Assembly: GCA_021812185.1 (NCBI GenBank)
Contig: JAKAON010000001.1
Span: forward strand, 1 to 45,928
Direction of reading: 5' to 3'
DNA length: 45,928 nt
DNA from: Microcaldota archaeon
Lineage (GTDB): Archaea > Micrarchaeota > Micrarchaeia > Micrarchaeales > CABMGC01
Position numbers and translations under genes: made by a program. The notes beneath the pieces are model-generated. The model saw only the letters and a program-made list of their open reading frames with translations. It was not told where the DNA came from and did not search any database. Each line of letters starts with the position of its first letter. Position 1 is the stretch's first letter. This document shows positions 1 through 7,733 of the stretch, in pieces.

Positions 1-1119
1 GAGCGGAAGGTAGAGCGTGCTCAAAAGGTTGCCGAGAAGGCAAACGACCAAACTGGAGGATTTGCAAAAAGTGAGAAGAGAGGCATATTGGAGAAGATAT
101 TTGAAAGAAAGCCCAAGGAGAGTGATGTAAAAACACGCAAGGAATTAGGAACAGACGTTAACGATATTGGTAATCAACAGATTGTGCAAACAAAGGAAAA
201 GCAGCATGATGTCCATCACAGCATCTCGCTTGAAACCAAGATAAAAGGGTTTGTCTTTGGCACAGTCGAGATAAAGGAGAAGGACGTAAAGGATATACTT
301 GAAGAGTTCAAGATGGCATTGCTTGAATCGGACGTAAGCTATGACGTCGCCGAGCGTATGGTTGATACAATGCAAAAGAAGCTCGTAGGTAGCAAGGTGA
401 ATTCCCAGGACATAGAAATTGAGATACGCAAGATAATTCGGGATTCTGTATCTGAGGTGCTTAGTTCCAATAGCAACATAGACCTTGTTAAAATGGCAAA
501 TTCGAAGAAAGAGCAAGGCAATGGACCGTTTGTTATATTGTTCATAGGACCCAATGGAGCAGGCAAGACCACGACGATGGGAAAACTTGCAAGCATGATG
601 TTAAAAAATGGGCTTACGTGCGTGCTCTCGGCAAGCGACACATTCAGGGCAGCGGCTATAGAACAAACTGCGATACATGCCCAAAGGCTTGGCATAAATG
701 TGGTCAAGGGGACGTATGGAGCGGATCCGGCAAGCATCGCCTTTGATGCAATAGCATACGCAAAGGCAAGAAACATAGACGTTGTTTTGGTAGACAGCGC
801 AGGCAGGCAGGAAACTAACAAGAACCTCGTTGAGGAGATGAAGAAGATGGTTAGAGTTGCAAAACCCGACGTCAAAATATTTATAGGAGAGAGTATAGCG
901 GGAAATGCGCTGATCGAGCAGGTAAAGACATTTGATGCAGCCATAAAACTTGACGGGATAATACTTACCAAACTAGATGTCGATGCAAAGGGAGGCAATA
1001 CGATATCGATACTAAGCGAGACCACCATACCTGTGCTCTTCTTCGGCGTAGGTGAAGCATATGATAGCCTTATGCCTTATGACCAGAAAGTGGTGCTCGA
1101 CAACATAGTGCCTATATAG
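1..1119 (+). CDS. ftsY: Signal recognition particle receptor FtsY (5' end outside window)
   Basis: SRP receptor GTPase that docks ribosome-SRP complexes at the membrane. The reading frame is open from base 1, so the gene begins upstream; the visible N-terminal part is highly charged, like the acidic/basic A-domain of FtsY. The NG domain follows: helical N domain from about base 220, P-loop GPNGAGKTTT (547-576), DTFRAAAIEQ insertion-box region (about 637-668), G3 motif DSAGR (about 793-807), and TKLD (about 970) for guanine recognition. The end GVGEAYDSLMPYD is typical of FtsY rather than SRP54, and no methionine-rich M domain follows. The G3 motif has Ser where most FtsY have Thr (DTAGR). A TTG at 88 could be read as a start, but the open upstream frame argues for a longer protein. 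The NMD3-like gene follows on the same strand. Confidence 0.93.
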   Translation, partial: ERKVERAQKVAEKANDQTGGFAKSEKRGILEKIFERKPKESDVKTRKELGTDVNDIGNQQIVQTKEKQHDVHHSISLETKIKGFVFGTVEIKEKDVKDILEEFKMALLESDVSYDVAERMVDTMQKKLVGSKVNSQDIEIEIRKIIRDSVSEVLSSNSNIDLVKMANSKKEQGNGPFVILFIGPNGAGKTTTMGKLASMMLKNGLTCVLSASDTFRAAAIEQTAIHAQRLGINVVKGTYGADPASIAFDAIAYAKARNIDVVLVDSAGRQETNKNLVEEMKKMVRVAKPDVKIFIGESIAGNALIEQVKTFDAAIKLDGIILTKLDVDAKGGNTISILSETTIPVLFFGVGEAYDSLMPYDQKVVLDNIVPI

Positions 1120-1154
1120 TTGTTTAGATTATATTATCTGAAAATTTGATGACA

Positions 1155-1835
1155 ATGGTAAAACACTGCCCAAGATGCAACAGGTCTGAGGACGAAGTCG
1201 CGTTCTATGGTGAGTTTTGCGAGGATTGCGCACGTAAGGATGTTTTGGAAAAAGTCAAGAATAGAGTAGGCATAGTAGTGTGCAAAAAGTGCGGGAGGAT
1301 ACGAGTCAGCGGCGAGATGCTCGATTTTACTAAGGATAACCTTGAATCTGCGATAAACAAATCGATAAAGACAAATAGGTTCAAGCTCGTGGAATACGAC
1401 GACAAAACTGCAAAAGGGTTCATAATGGAAAGGACCAGGGATGGCACGATAAAATCGCCATTTGAGGTGGAACTTGATAGAAAGAGCATAAACTGCGAAA
1501 ACTGTTTCAAGAAAGCAGGGGGCTATTTCGAAGCGACGTTCCAGCTCAGGGGAGATATGAAAAGGGCAAACGTCTTCTTGGGAAGAATCGAGAGGTACTT
1601 TGAAAAACACGGGGGATTCGTGACAAAGACCGAGAAAGTAAGCGGGGGGCTTGAAGTGTATGTCAGCCATAAATCTATAGCCTCGGCATTGATCTCTTCA
1701 GACAGGCTCAAGACCGTGAGATCGTACACGCTTGCAGGAGTCAAGAATGGAAAACAAGTATATAGAAATACATATACAGTGAGATTTGAGGACGAAATAG
1801 TTACGCGGCCGGTAAGGAAAAGAGATAGCCTTTAG
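1155..1835 (+). CDS. NMD3-family zinc-ribbon protein
   Basis: Archaeal homologue of NMD3, the eukaryotic 60S export adaptor; the archaeal role is probably in large-subunit biogenesis but is not well defined. The N-terminus carries CPRC and CEDC, then CKKC, then CENC near the middle, i.e. paired CxxC zinc ribbons in the NMD3 arrangement, followed by an alpha/beta region. It is about 227 aa, shorter than many archaeal NMD3 proteins, so later beta-domains may be absent. Possible starts are TTG 1146, ATG 1149 and ATG 1155; I favour 1155 because MVKHCPRC is the usual family start and TGAT lies 4 nt ahead. A TATA-like stretch at 1123-1137 suggests its own near-leaderless promoter, although ftsY lies just upstream on the same strand. 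Confidence 0.8.
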   Translation: MVKHCPRCNRSEDEVAFYGEFCEDCARKDVLEKVKNRVGIVVCKKCGRIRVSGEMLDFTKDNLESAINKSIKTNRFKLVEYDDKTAKGFIMERTRDGTIKSPFEVELDRKSINCENCFKKAGGYFEATFQLRGDMKRANVFLGRIERYFEKHGGFVTKTEKVSGGLEVYVSHKSIASALISSDRLKTVRSYTLAGVKNGKQVYRNTYTVRFEDEIVTRPVRKRDSL

Positions 1836-1855
1836 TCAAAGCTTATACCAATACC

Positions 1856-2941
1856 TTATTTTTTATATGATCCGACTTCAAACACGCCGTCTTTTTCGTA
1901 TCGGACCATGACTTGATCTGAAGTGTTCAAGAATTTTATTTTCACATCTCCATGCGCATCCGTAGATATATTTACAGAACCAGATTCCTTATACGATGCG
2001 GCCCCGTGAGATATTGCAGATGCCGTCTGAAACGAGTATATCCATCCTGAATCTAAAGTATACATGTCTGTGGAAACCCACATAGGCGTATCAGATTTGT
2101 TTTTTGGAGTAAAATCCACGCGGAGCAGCGCGTCTAATTTTGGCAGTGAATTAGTTGCACGGCTAATAGCAGTATGGCGCTCGACCATGGGGCCGGAGAA
2201 GAACCCCTCTTTGTTTGACCTAAGCTGCGTGCCATCGAAGATGTCTGCGCCTTTTGCATCATATCCTATTGTAGCAATTGCATTGGTACGCAGGTCGCGA
2301 ACGCGCATCACTACATAGCCTTCCTTGAAATATAGTTTGAGCTCGACTTTGTCCCCGTCTGCTATTTTATTTTTGAAGTTTAGCATTCCTGCAACATTTG
2401 AATCTATCGTAATCGGGTTTTTTTGCGGACCGTAGATGTTGAATACCACTTGGAATCCAGGTATGTAGAGCGGCCCTTTTGAATCCATGCCTGCAGGATC
2501 GTAGCTTATCCCTACTTGAAACCAGTATCCTTTGTTGCTCAGACCATTTAACAAGTATGCAATGCCGTATCCGCTGCTATCCCTTTGTGACCTTGCAATT
2601 AGGGTATAGTCCAATTCCTTGGAATTTGCAGTAAGCGATCCCATCACTTGTTCGACGGCATTTGCGAATCGTTTTACGTGCACGTCATTTTTGATATTGA
2701 ATCCGTAAGGAGATTTTATCCATCCGGCAGGGGCTGTTGCATTTGCCGCATTTGCATTTGGATTGTGGGTAGATGCGATTGTCGAAAGCGCAACAATTGC
2801 ACATATTGTGCCAGAGCGTATGCATCTTTTTGCAATTTCAATTGTGCTGTGCACTATTTTTGGACTTGTTTTAACATGCTCTTTTTTGTGCTGTGGCACA
2901 TTTGCACCGTTGGCGGTACTGCATTTTTTATTGAATGCCAT
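1856..2941 (-). CDS. Secreted protein of unknown function, paralogue of its upstream neighbour
   Basis: I do not recognise the family. The protein has a charged N-terminus, a hydrophobic export segment (GTICAIVALSTIAS) followed by an Asn/Ala-rich linker, then a roughly 250-residue domain with many aromatic and beta-type stretches, suggestive of a beta-sandwich. It shares with the upstream gene the pattern YG.(A/G)Y...GL...WYQV...YD..G, a central G.(K/R)V(D/E)LKL.F.E block followed by RDL.TN, and a later FFSG/FFTG...ER motif. The start at ATG 2941 is preferred because AGTGAT sits 3 nt upstream; a TTG at 2971 overlaps the stop of the upstream gene (TTGA). The pair forms an operon on the minus strand. 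Likely exposed outside the cell; a lectin-like or other binding role is only a guess. Confidence 0.7.
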   Translation of the reverse strand: MAFNKKCSTANGANVPQHKKEHVKTSPKIVHSTIEIAKRCIRSGTICAIVALSTIASTHNPNANAANATAPAGWIKSPYGFNIKNDVHVKRFANAVEQVMGSLTANSKELDYTLIARSQRDSSGYGIAYLLNGLSNKGYWFQVGISYDPAGMDSKGPLYIPGFQVVFNIYGPQKNPITIDSNVAGMLNFKNKIADGDKVELKLYFKEGYVVMRVRDLRTNAIATIGYDAKGADIFDGTQLRSNKEGFFSGPMVERHTAISRATNSLPKLDALLRVDFTPKNKSDTPMWVSTDMYTLDSGWIYSFQTASAISHGAASYKESGSVNISTDAHGDVKIKFLNTSDQVMVRYEKDGVFEVGSYKK

Positions 2942-2967
2942 TTTATCACTTTGAAGTCCCGCATTTT

Positions 2968-3936
2968 TCAATTGCCGTTATGCGTATTTGATTTTGTAGT
3001 AAATTTGCCGAAAGGCCCATATTCGAGATAGTATGTCTGGTTCCCCCTTTCAAATAGATAGGTGTATTTTTTGCCGTAAGAATTCGCCAGATGTATTATA
3101 GACGATCTAAATAGCTCATCCCCTAACGGATTATACTCCATTTCAAATATGTACGCAGGAGAGCTGGACTTTGGTATAGGATGATATGTCACTGGATTTA
3201 GGTCCCCAAATGCCTGTGATGTGCTGTACCTTTCAGTTATTATGCCTGTGAAGAATCCCCACGCCGATACAAAGTCGTTTGCGCCTACAAAGAGCTTATC
3301 GCCAGATTCAAGAGATACGCTTGCAGTCGAGTTAGTATTTAGATCACGGGCAACCATGATGACTTTATTTTCGGAAAATGAGAGTTTTAGGTCTACCCTA
3401 TCGCCAGGATTTACCTTGCCATCAAATTTCCTCATTCCCACAATGCCGCGTTTGTTTCCAGAATTATCGACATAAAAACAATCAAAGGACATATAGAATC
3501 CTTTGAAGTAGTATGCATGATTTGGCTGGTGGCCGGGCCAATCATAAACTAGTGCAACCTGATACCAGTGATCCGACTTAGTAAGCCCGCTGACAAAATA
3601 TCCTGCCCCGTATCCGTACTTGTCTGCTTGTGGAGCGGCATTCACAACATATTCAACTGTTTTAGAATCTCTTGCTATCGATGCCGCAATGATCTGGTCG
3701 TAGATTGCTGGCTTTTCGACTGTTTTCGTGTCTTTCCAGGTAGGTTTTGTACCTGCGATTGTTTTTGGATGCTGCATGCTTTGCATTTGTGTCATGTTCT
3801 GTGTTTGTATAGATGCAGCAGCTGCGGATGCTTCAGTGCATACCAGCATCGCAGAAGCCATGCAAGCAGCGCGAAATAGCGCCTTTAGCGGATCTGCTAG
3901 TGAACGATTGCTCTGCTCTGCTTGTTTTTTCTCCAC
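2968..3936 (-). CDS. Secreted protein of unknown function, tandem paralogue
   Basis: First gene of the two-gene operon. GTG start at 3936 with TGAT 3 nt upstream; signal-peptide-like N-terminus with basic residues, hydrophobic AACMASAMLVC and an Ala-rich cleavage region. The mature part is rich in Tyr, Trp, Gly and Asn and has the same order of motifs as the downstream paralogue: GYGAGYFVSGL, WYQVALVYDWPG, GDRVDLKLSFSE, RDLNTNSTASV, WGFFTGIITERY. Sequence identity between the two is moderate, so the duplication is old. No catalytic motif or transmembrane anchor is visible after the signal peptide. Unknown function. Confidence 0.7.
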   Translation of the reverse strand: MEKKQAEQSNRSLADPLKALFRAACMASAMLVCTEASAAAASIQTQNMTQMQSMQHPKTIAGTKPTWKDTKTVEKPAIYDQIIAASIARDSKTVEYVVNAAPQADKYGYGAGYFVSGLTKSDHWYQVALVYDWPGHQPNHAYYFKGFYMSFDCFYVDNSGNKRGIVGMRKFDGKVNPGDRVDLKLSFSENKVIMVARDLNTNSTASVSLESGDKLFVGANDFVSAWGFFTGIITERYSTSQAFGDLNPVTYHPIPKSSSPAYIFEMEYNPLGDELFRSSIIHLANSYGKKYTYLFERGNQTYYLEYGPFGKFTTKSNTHNGN

Positions 3937-3978
3937 TGTATCATCTTGAGAGACGTAGATGATATAGCACTTTAAGTG

Positions 3979-3992
3979 TGATATTTATAGCG
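3979..3992 (-). promoter_or_regulatory. TATA-type promoter of the secreted-paralogue operon
   Basis: On the minus strand the sequence CTATAAATATCAC lies about 45-55 nt ahead of the GTG start at 3936. It is the best TATA box in the gap between these genes and the end of secD. Confidence 0.5.
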
Positions 3993-4064
3993 TTTCTGTA
4001 CAGGCGGTCTGGCACTTGCTTGAAAAACGAGTGGGCTATGCGCGGACAAAATAGCTACCGCTTG

Positions 4065-5672
4065 CTACTGAACCTCTTCCTTGCTTTCGTATCTCTTCTT
4101 TATTATGGCACCGTATGCAGGTCTTGTTATTAGTACTCCAAGAAGCGCTCCGAGTATAGTGGATTCGGCAAATCCTATTATGCTAACAAGGGATGTTGAG
4201 AATAGAAGAGGCATCATGGCAAGTATCAGGAGGCCGGCATTTATCCAGATTATGTTGAACGCGTTTCCAAACCTTGACTTCACGGACTGGTCCTTGTTGC
4301 CCTGGAGCACCTCGTCTGTTATTATTATCTGGGCATCGACGCCCGTTCCCACCACAGCTATCATTCCCGCCACCGCCGACAGGTCGATAGTCCCTATCAG
4401 ACCTATTATAGACACTATTATGAACAGTTCTGCAAATGTGGTGAGCAGTATTGGCACTATCAGGAAGAGATTCCTATATCTTATAGTTATGAATATCGCA
4501 ACAGCGATTATCGAAAGTGCTGCGGCAATCGCGCTTATCAATAGGAATTGCGATCCCAAAGTAGGCTTTATCGTCGTAGGCGTATTCACTATGACATGGA
4601 CGGGCAATGCCCCCCCGCTTAATATGCTTGCGATTGTTTTTGACTGGTTGTTTGCAAAAGAAGCCTTTGCTTGCAGGCTTAGGGAGGCTGGCGCGTATCC
4701 GCTTATTTGATAGCTAAGGCCCGCAGACCCGTTCGTTATTTCTGGGCTTAGCACTGGAGCCGAAAGGAGGCCAATTGCAGGCCACGTAGAAACAAAGATG
4801 TTTTGCGATAGCTGGCCTGTGCTTCCGAATTGTGGAGTCATGTTTGCATTGCTAATTTGGGACAATGTATAATTCAGTTCCAGAAGCTTAGATTTTATGC
4901 TCTGTGGGGTCGAGCTTGCAAGTATAACCTCTTTGTAGGTTGCATTGTGCAGTTTGAAGAATGGCTCTATAGCATTCCAATTGCTTGCAGCAGGGTTTAG
5001 GACCTCGACAGGTATTGTCTGATTTCCAAAGGATGTAGCAGTTGCGATTGCGGAAAGTTCAGTAGATTGGGAATTGGTGCCAAGCTGGGCGCTTTGCGCA
5101 GCGCTTAGCAGCGAGGAGTTGATTAGGACTATGGCCCTTGTTGGCCTGTCCAAAAACATGTATATTGGTTGATTTGCCTGGCCAAACACTGTGCTGCCGA
5201 AATGCTTTGCGCCCTTGGTAGTGACGTAGAAATTGACGGCCCACGACACGTTTGTGCCTATCTGTGTAGCTGGCACAGCACCTATGCTGCCGCTTAGTAT
5301 GGATGATCCATTGAGGGCGTCCTTGCCAGACACTATTCCCTCAAATACGCCCTGGCTGTCGATTATGTTTATAGTGGAATTTATTTCAGGTCCAGACACG
5401 CTTGGTATTATCACGTATATCTGGTCATTGCCTATGCCCTCTATAGTAACTTCTTTGAGCCCGAATGTAGAGACTCTTTGCTGCAATATGCTTGTGAGGT
5501 TGCTCATTTGCTGAGGGTTAACAGCAGTGGCGAGCGTGACGGGTATTTGCGTTCCTCCTATGAATTCTATACCGTAGTGTATTCCGTATACTATGTCGAG
5601 TGTGGCGAGCGCTGCTATTATCACTATCAGCAGAAGAATTCTCCTGTCAAATACGTATTCCCTTAATGCCAT
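4065..5672 (-). CDS. secD: Protein translocase subunit SecD
   Basis: Membrane component that works with SecF in late protein translocation. N-terminal transmembrane helix, then GIHYGIEFIGGTQI (the SecD/SecF signature after TM1), a large external region of about 330 residues, and five C-terminal helices containing the RND-family conserved area (GTIDLSAVAGMIAVVGTGVDAQIIITDE), where the Asp of GTGVDAQ corresponds to the conserved membrane Asp. At 535 aa it has the usual archaeal length. The start ATG 5672 overlaps the secF stop as TAATG, indicating translational coupling. The gene order here is secF then secD. Confidence 0.95.
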   Translation of the reverse strand: MALREYVFDRRILLLIVIIAALATLDIVYGIHYGIEFIGGTQIPVTLATAVNPQQMSNLTSILQQRVSTFGLKEVTIEGIGNDQIYVIIPSVSGPEINSTINIIDSQGVFEGIVSGKDALNGSSILSGSIGAVPATQIGTNVSWAVNFYVTTKGAKHFGSTVFGQANQPIYMFLDRPTRAIVLINSSLLSAAQSAQLGTNSQSTELSAIATATSFGNQTIPVEVLNPAASNWNAIEPFFKLHNATYKEVILASSTPQSIKSKLLELNYTLSQISNANMTPQFGSTGQLSQNIFVSTWPAIGLLSAPVLSPEITNGSAGLSYQISGYAPASLSLQAKASFANNQSKTIASILSGGALPVHVIVNTPTTIKPTLGSQFLLISAIAAALSIIAVAIFITIRYRNLFLIVPILLTTFAELFIIVSIIGLIGTIDLSAVAGMIAVVGTGVDAQIIITDEVLQGNKDQSVKSRFGNAFNIIWINAGLLILAMMPLLFSTSLVSIIGFAESTILGALLGVLITRPAYGAIIKKRYESKEEVQ

Positions 5673-6826
5673 TACCTACCATCCTTCTTCTTTTTATACA
5701 TAAGTATCATTGACGTGTTGCCAAGCCATGTCGTGAACAAGTCGCCTATGAGCCCAAATAGCACTACACCGGATATTTCGTAGTACGTAGGCACGTACGC
5801 GATTAAAGATACTATGAATAATATGCCAAATGAGAGTATTGCGGTGAATGTCATTGTTGTCCCAGTCCTAAATGCGGAATAAGCGCGATCCTCTGCTGTA
5901 CCGTCGTGCCTCTTTAGTATCCTGACTGCGGAGAGCATGTCGGTGTCTATGGAATATCCTATAAGCATGAGCAGGCCTCCGAGGCTTGCAAGCCCAAGAG
6001 GTATTTTGAGCAGGCCCATGAATCCAAGCGCAATTATTATGTCGTTTCCTGCCCCGAAGACCACTGAGAACGAAGGCACTACTGACCGAAATATCACGAA
6101 AACAACTATGGAGATAAGCAGGAACGCCACGACTATTATGTATTCTATTTGGCCAAGGAAGTAAGAGCTTAGGGTCGGCGAGATCTGTTGGTATGAATAG
6201 GACTTGAATGGGACTATTGCTTGAAGCGCACTGACCACTTTTGATTGATAGATAGTGCTTGCATTTGTATACGCATTGTTTGCTACGACCCCCATGCCTG
6301 CAATATCGCTGGCATTGTATGCCCTTTGGCCTATTAGTGGCTTTAGAGTACTAAGTTCCAAGTTCAGGTATTGTGCCATCTTTCCGGAGCTTGCATTCAT
6401 ACCTGCGCTTGCCTTTTCCAGGCCCATTTGGAGAGTCTCGTTGTTAGGACTGTGTTCAAGGCCTATTTGGTCGGTTGTCGCATTGAACTGGAAAGACGAG
6501 TAATTTGCCTGGAACTGGTAGAATGATATCAGATAGTTCTGCGCATTTGATAGGCTCTGGTTCTCAGTTATTGTTATCTCGTAACCTCCAGGACTCGCAA
6601 CGACATCGGGCTCCGAAACGCCCAGTTTTGAAGTTAGCATGCTTGCGAACTGCGAAGGGCTTATGGTTGAATTTGTCTCAAGCAGTATGCTCACGCCGCC
6701 GCTGAGCGTTGAATCGAAGTGTATCTGGGTGGAAAAGTATAGGCCGAGCACCAAGAGGATGATAGGCACGGCTATCAAATGCTTTAGATTCCTGTTCGCG
6801 TATATGTTAGGCAGTTTGAAAGCCAT
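5672..6826 (-). CDS. secF: Protein translocase subunit SecF
   Basis: Partner of SecD. TM1 near the N-terminus (LIAVPIILLVLGLYF), signature FDSTLSGGVSILLE, an external domain of about 170 residues, then five helices with the RND-type block GLASLGGLLMLIGYSIDTDML, where the Asp residues of SIDTDM are the conserved SecF signature. The length is 384 aa, longer than many SecF because of an expanded external domain. ATG at 6826 is preceded by TGAT with 3 nt spacing. First gene of the secFD operon. Confidence 0.94.
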   Translation of the reverse strand: MAFKLPNIYANRNLKHLIAVPIILLVLGLYFSTQIHFDSTLSGGVSILLETNSTISPSQFASMLTSKLGVSEPDVVASPGGYEITITENQSLSNAQNYLISFYQFQANYSSFQFNATTDQIGLEHSPNNETLQMGLEKASAGMNASSGKMAQYLNLELSTLKPLIGQRAYNASDIAGMGVVANNAYTNASTIYQSKVVSALQAIVPFKSYSYQQISPTLSSYFLGQIEYIIVVAFLLISIVVFVIFRSVVPSFSVVFGAGNDIIIALGFMGLLKIPLGLASLGGLLMLIGYSIDTDMLSAVRILKRHDGTAEDRAYSAFRTGTTMTFTAILSFGILFIVSLIAYVPTYYEISGVVLFGLIGDLFTTWLGNTSMILMYKKKKDGR

Positions 6827-6894
6827 CTTATCATTCTAATTCGCATATTGCTATTTTCAAGAGAAAAAGCAGCATAGATACTATTTGCCAAAAA

Positions 6895-6905
6895 GGTTTA
6901 AATAT
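6895..6905 (+). promoter_or_regulatory. TATA box reading toward 6930
   Basis: The sequence ggTTTAAATAT is a good archaeal TATA box on the plus strand, about 30-40 nt ahead of the possible small ORF at 6939 (and of an ATG at 6935 in another frame). No larger plus-strand gene follows until 7349. Confidence 0.45.
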
Positions 6906-6938
6906 GCAATTAGTAGCCCAAATTCTGATCAGAGATGG

Positions 6939-7022
6939 TTGAAGAAGTCAACTACGCCGTTCCAGATATTGGCTATTGCATGGATTATAGGGGCTATTAC
7001 AGGATGGTTTCGCGCAGAATAA
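6939..7022 (+). CDS. Possible 27-residue single-span membrane peptide
   Basis: TTG-started ORF too short for usual gene calling. It reads two lysines, a polar turn (STTPFQ), then one strongly hydrophobic helix (ILAIAWIIGAITGW) and a short RAE tail. It lies just downstream of a TATA box at 6895-6905. Against it: a TTG start without a clear ribosome site, and an overlapping ATG ORF at 6935 in another frame that gives an unremarkable 32-residue peptide. The region could instead be a non-coding transcript. Unknown function. Confidence 0.25.
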   Translation: MKKSTTPFQILAIAWIIGAITGWFRAE

Positions 7023-7132
7023 TTTTCAGATAGTGGCAAGATAGACTTTGTAGAAGAGTTGATAACTGTAATAGGAGATATGCCTGTAAAAACGAGTAAT
7101 TCTCGAAATAATATCGGATTTATGCTGTTCGA

Positions 7133-7219
7133 TGCAGGGGACGAGATTTGAACTCGCGCATCCACTAAAGGAAACGACCCCTGAAGCCGTCGCATTTGGC
7201 CAAGCTCTGCCACCCCTGC
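7133..7219 (-). tRNA. tRNA-Leu (anticodon CAG)
   Basis: On the minus strand: acceptor GCAGGGG pairs with CCCCTGC; short D-stem GCA/TGC; anticodon arm ACGGC-TTCAGGG-GTCGT giving anticodon CAG; a long variable arm as expected for class II tRNA-Leu; T arm GCGAG-TTCAAAT-CTCGT; discriminator A at 7133. No intron and no encoded CCA. It reads CUG codons. Confidence 0.95.
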
Positions 7220-7242
7220 ATGCGCTAATATTCTGCAAACCA

Positions 7243-7255
7243 ACAAATAAATATT
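7243..7255 (-). promoter_or_regulatory. TATA box of tRNA-Leu
   Basis: On the minus strand CAATATTTATTTG is centred about 28 nt ahead of the tRNA 5' end at 7219, the expected archaeal distance. Confidence 0.6.
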
Positions 7256-7305
7256 GATCTTAGTTCGTAATGTTGGACAAGCATTAGATGGTGGGAAAAC
7301 AGAAA

Positions 7306-7332
7306 CATTTAAATATATATTTAGGTATAAAA
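7306..7332 (+). promoter_or_regulatory. Promoter of the type IV secretion-like operon
   Basis: Very AT-rich stretch with overlapping TATA candidates: ATTTAAATATATATTTA (7307-7323) and GGTATAAAAT (7324-7333). The second is about 20-25 nt ahead of the ATG at 7349 and would give a leaderless message; the first would give a short leader. It is the only clear promoter ahead of the nine-gene operon. Confidence 0.6.
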
Positions 7333-7348
7333 TCATATACTTAAGTAA

Positions 7349-7729
7349 ATGGATGAGTATATGAGCACACGCCTTATAGACACCGAAAGATGGATAGCCA
7401 GCAGTTTTTATCGAAGCCATGCATTGTTGGGTTTGTTGCCTTTAGGATTCTTCTTAATGAATAGCCTGACTGGCAGCCTCTCTTCAGTGCAACAGATTCT
7501 GATGCAGGTGGGACCTATCCTAAGCGGCGTGCTCTTCATTATTGCAGGCATATTTTATGCCGTGGGGCAGCTTATGACGCCAGAGAAGAAAGCAAGTTTC
7601 CACACGACTTCAATAAATATAATAATAGGCGCAGTAATCGTTGCGATACTCTCAGTTACGTCTAACACATTTGCATTGGCATCAACGCACCTGCTCTCCA
7701 ACTTGACGATGTCAAACGCAACGACGTGA
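7349..7729 (+). CDS. VirB2/TrbC/CedA1-like pilin-type membrane protein
   Basis: Small protein of 126 aa, first gene of the operon. Topology matches a VirB2-family pilin: an N-terminal hydrophobic segment (about 25-43), then QQILMQVGPILSGVLFIIAG... (about 49-76), a short polar/basic loop (TPEKKASFHTT) and a final helix (INIIIGAVIVAIL, about 88-108). The two helices around a short basic loop, with GP at the start of the first and IIGA in the second, is the VirB2/TrbC pattern, also found in the archaeal CedA1/TedC pilins. The start is ATG 7349, or ATG 7361 (MSTRL). Inference: structural subunit of a conjugation-type pilus or channel. Family assignment is from pattern, not from a search. Confidence 0.65.
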   Translation: MDEYMSTRLIDTERWIASSFYRSHALLGLLPLGFFLMNSLTGSLSSVQQILMQVGPILSGVLFIIAGIFYAVGQLMTPEKKASFHTTSINIIIGAVIVAILSVTSNTFALASTHLLSNLTMSNATT

Positions 7730-7733
7730 GCCA

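Noticed and set aside
339-1028. Long antisense frame across ftsY
   Set aside because: A shadow of the ftsY coding frame with no start context and no recognisable protein.
7133-7219. tRNA-Leu as integration site of a mobile element carrying the transport operon
   Set aside because: The tRNA 3' end points away from the operon, no repeat of its 3' end is seen near 14640-14730, and no integrase or relaxase is present.
6929-7420. 163-aa minus-strand reading frame
   Set aside because: It runs through the tRNA-Leu gene and both promoters and overlaps the pilin gene start; it is a chance frame.
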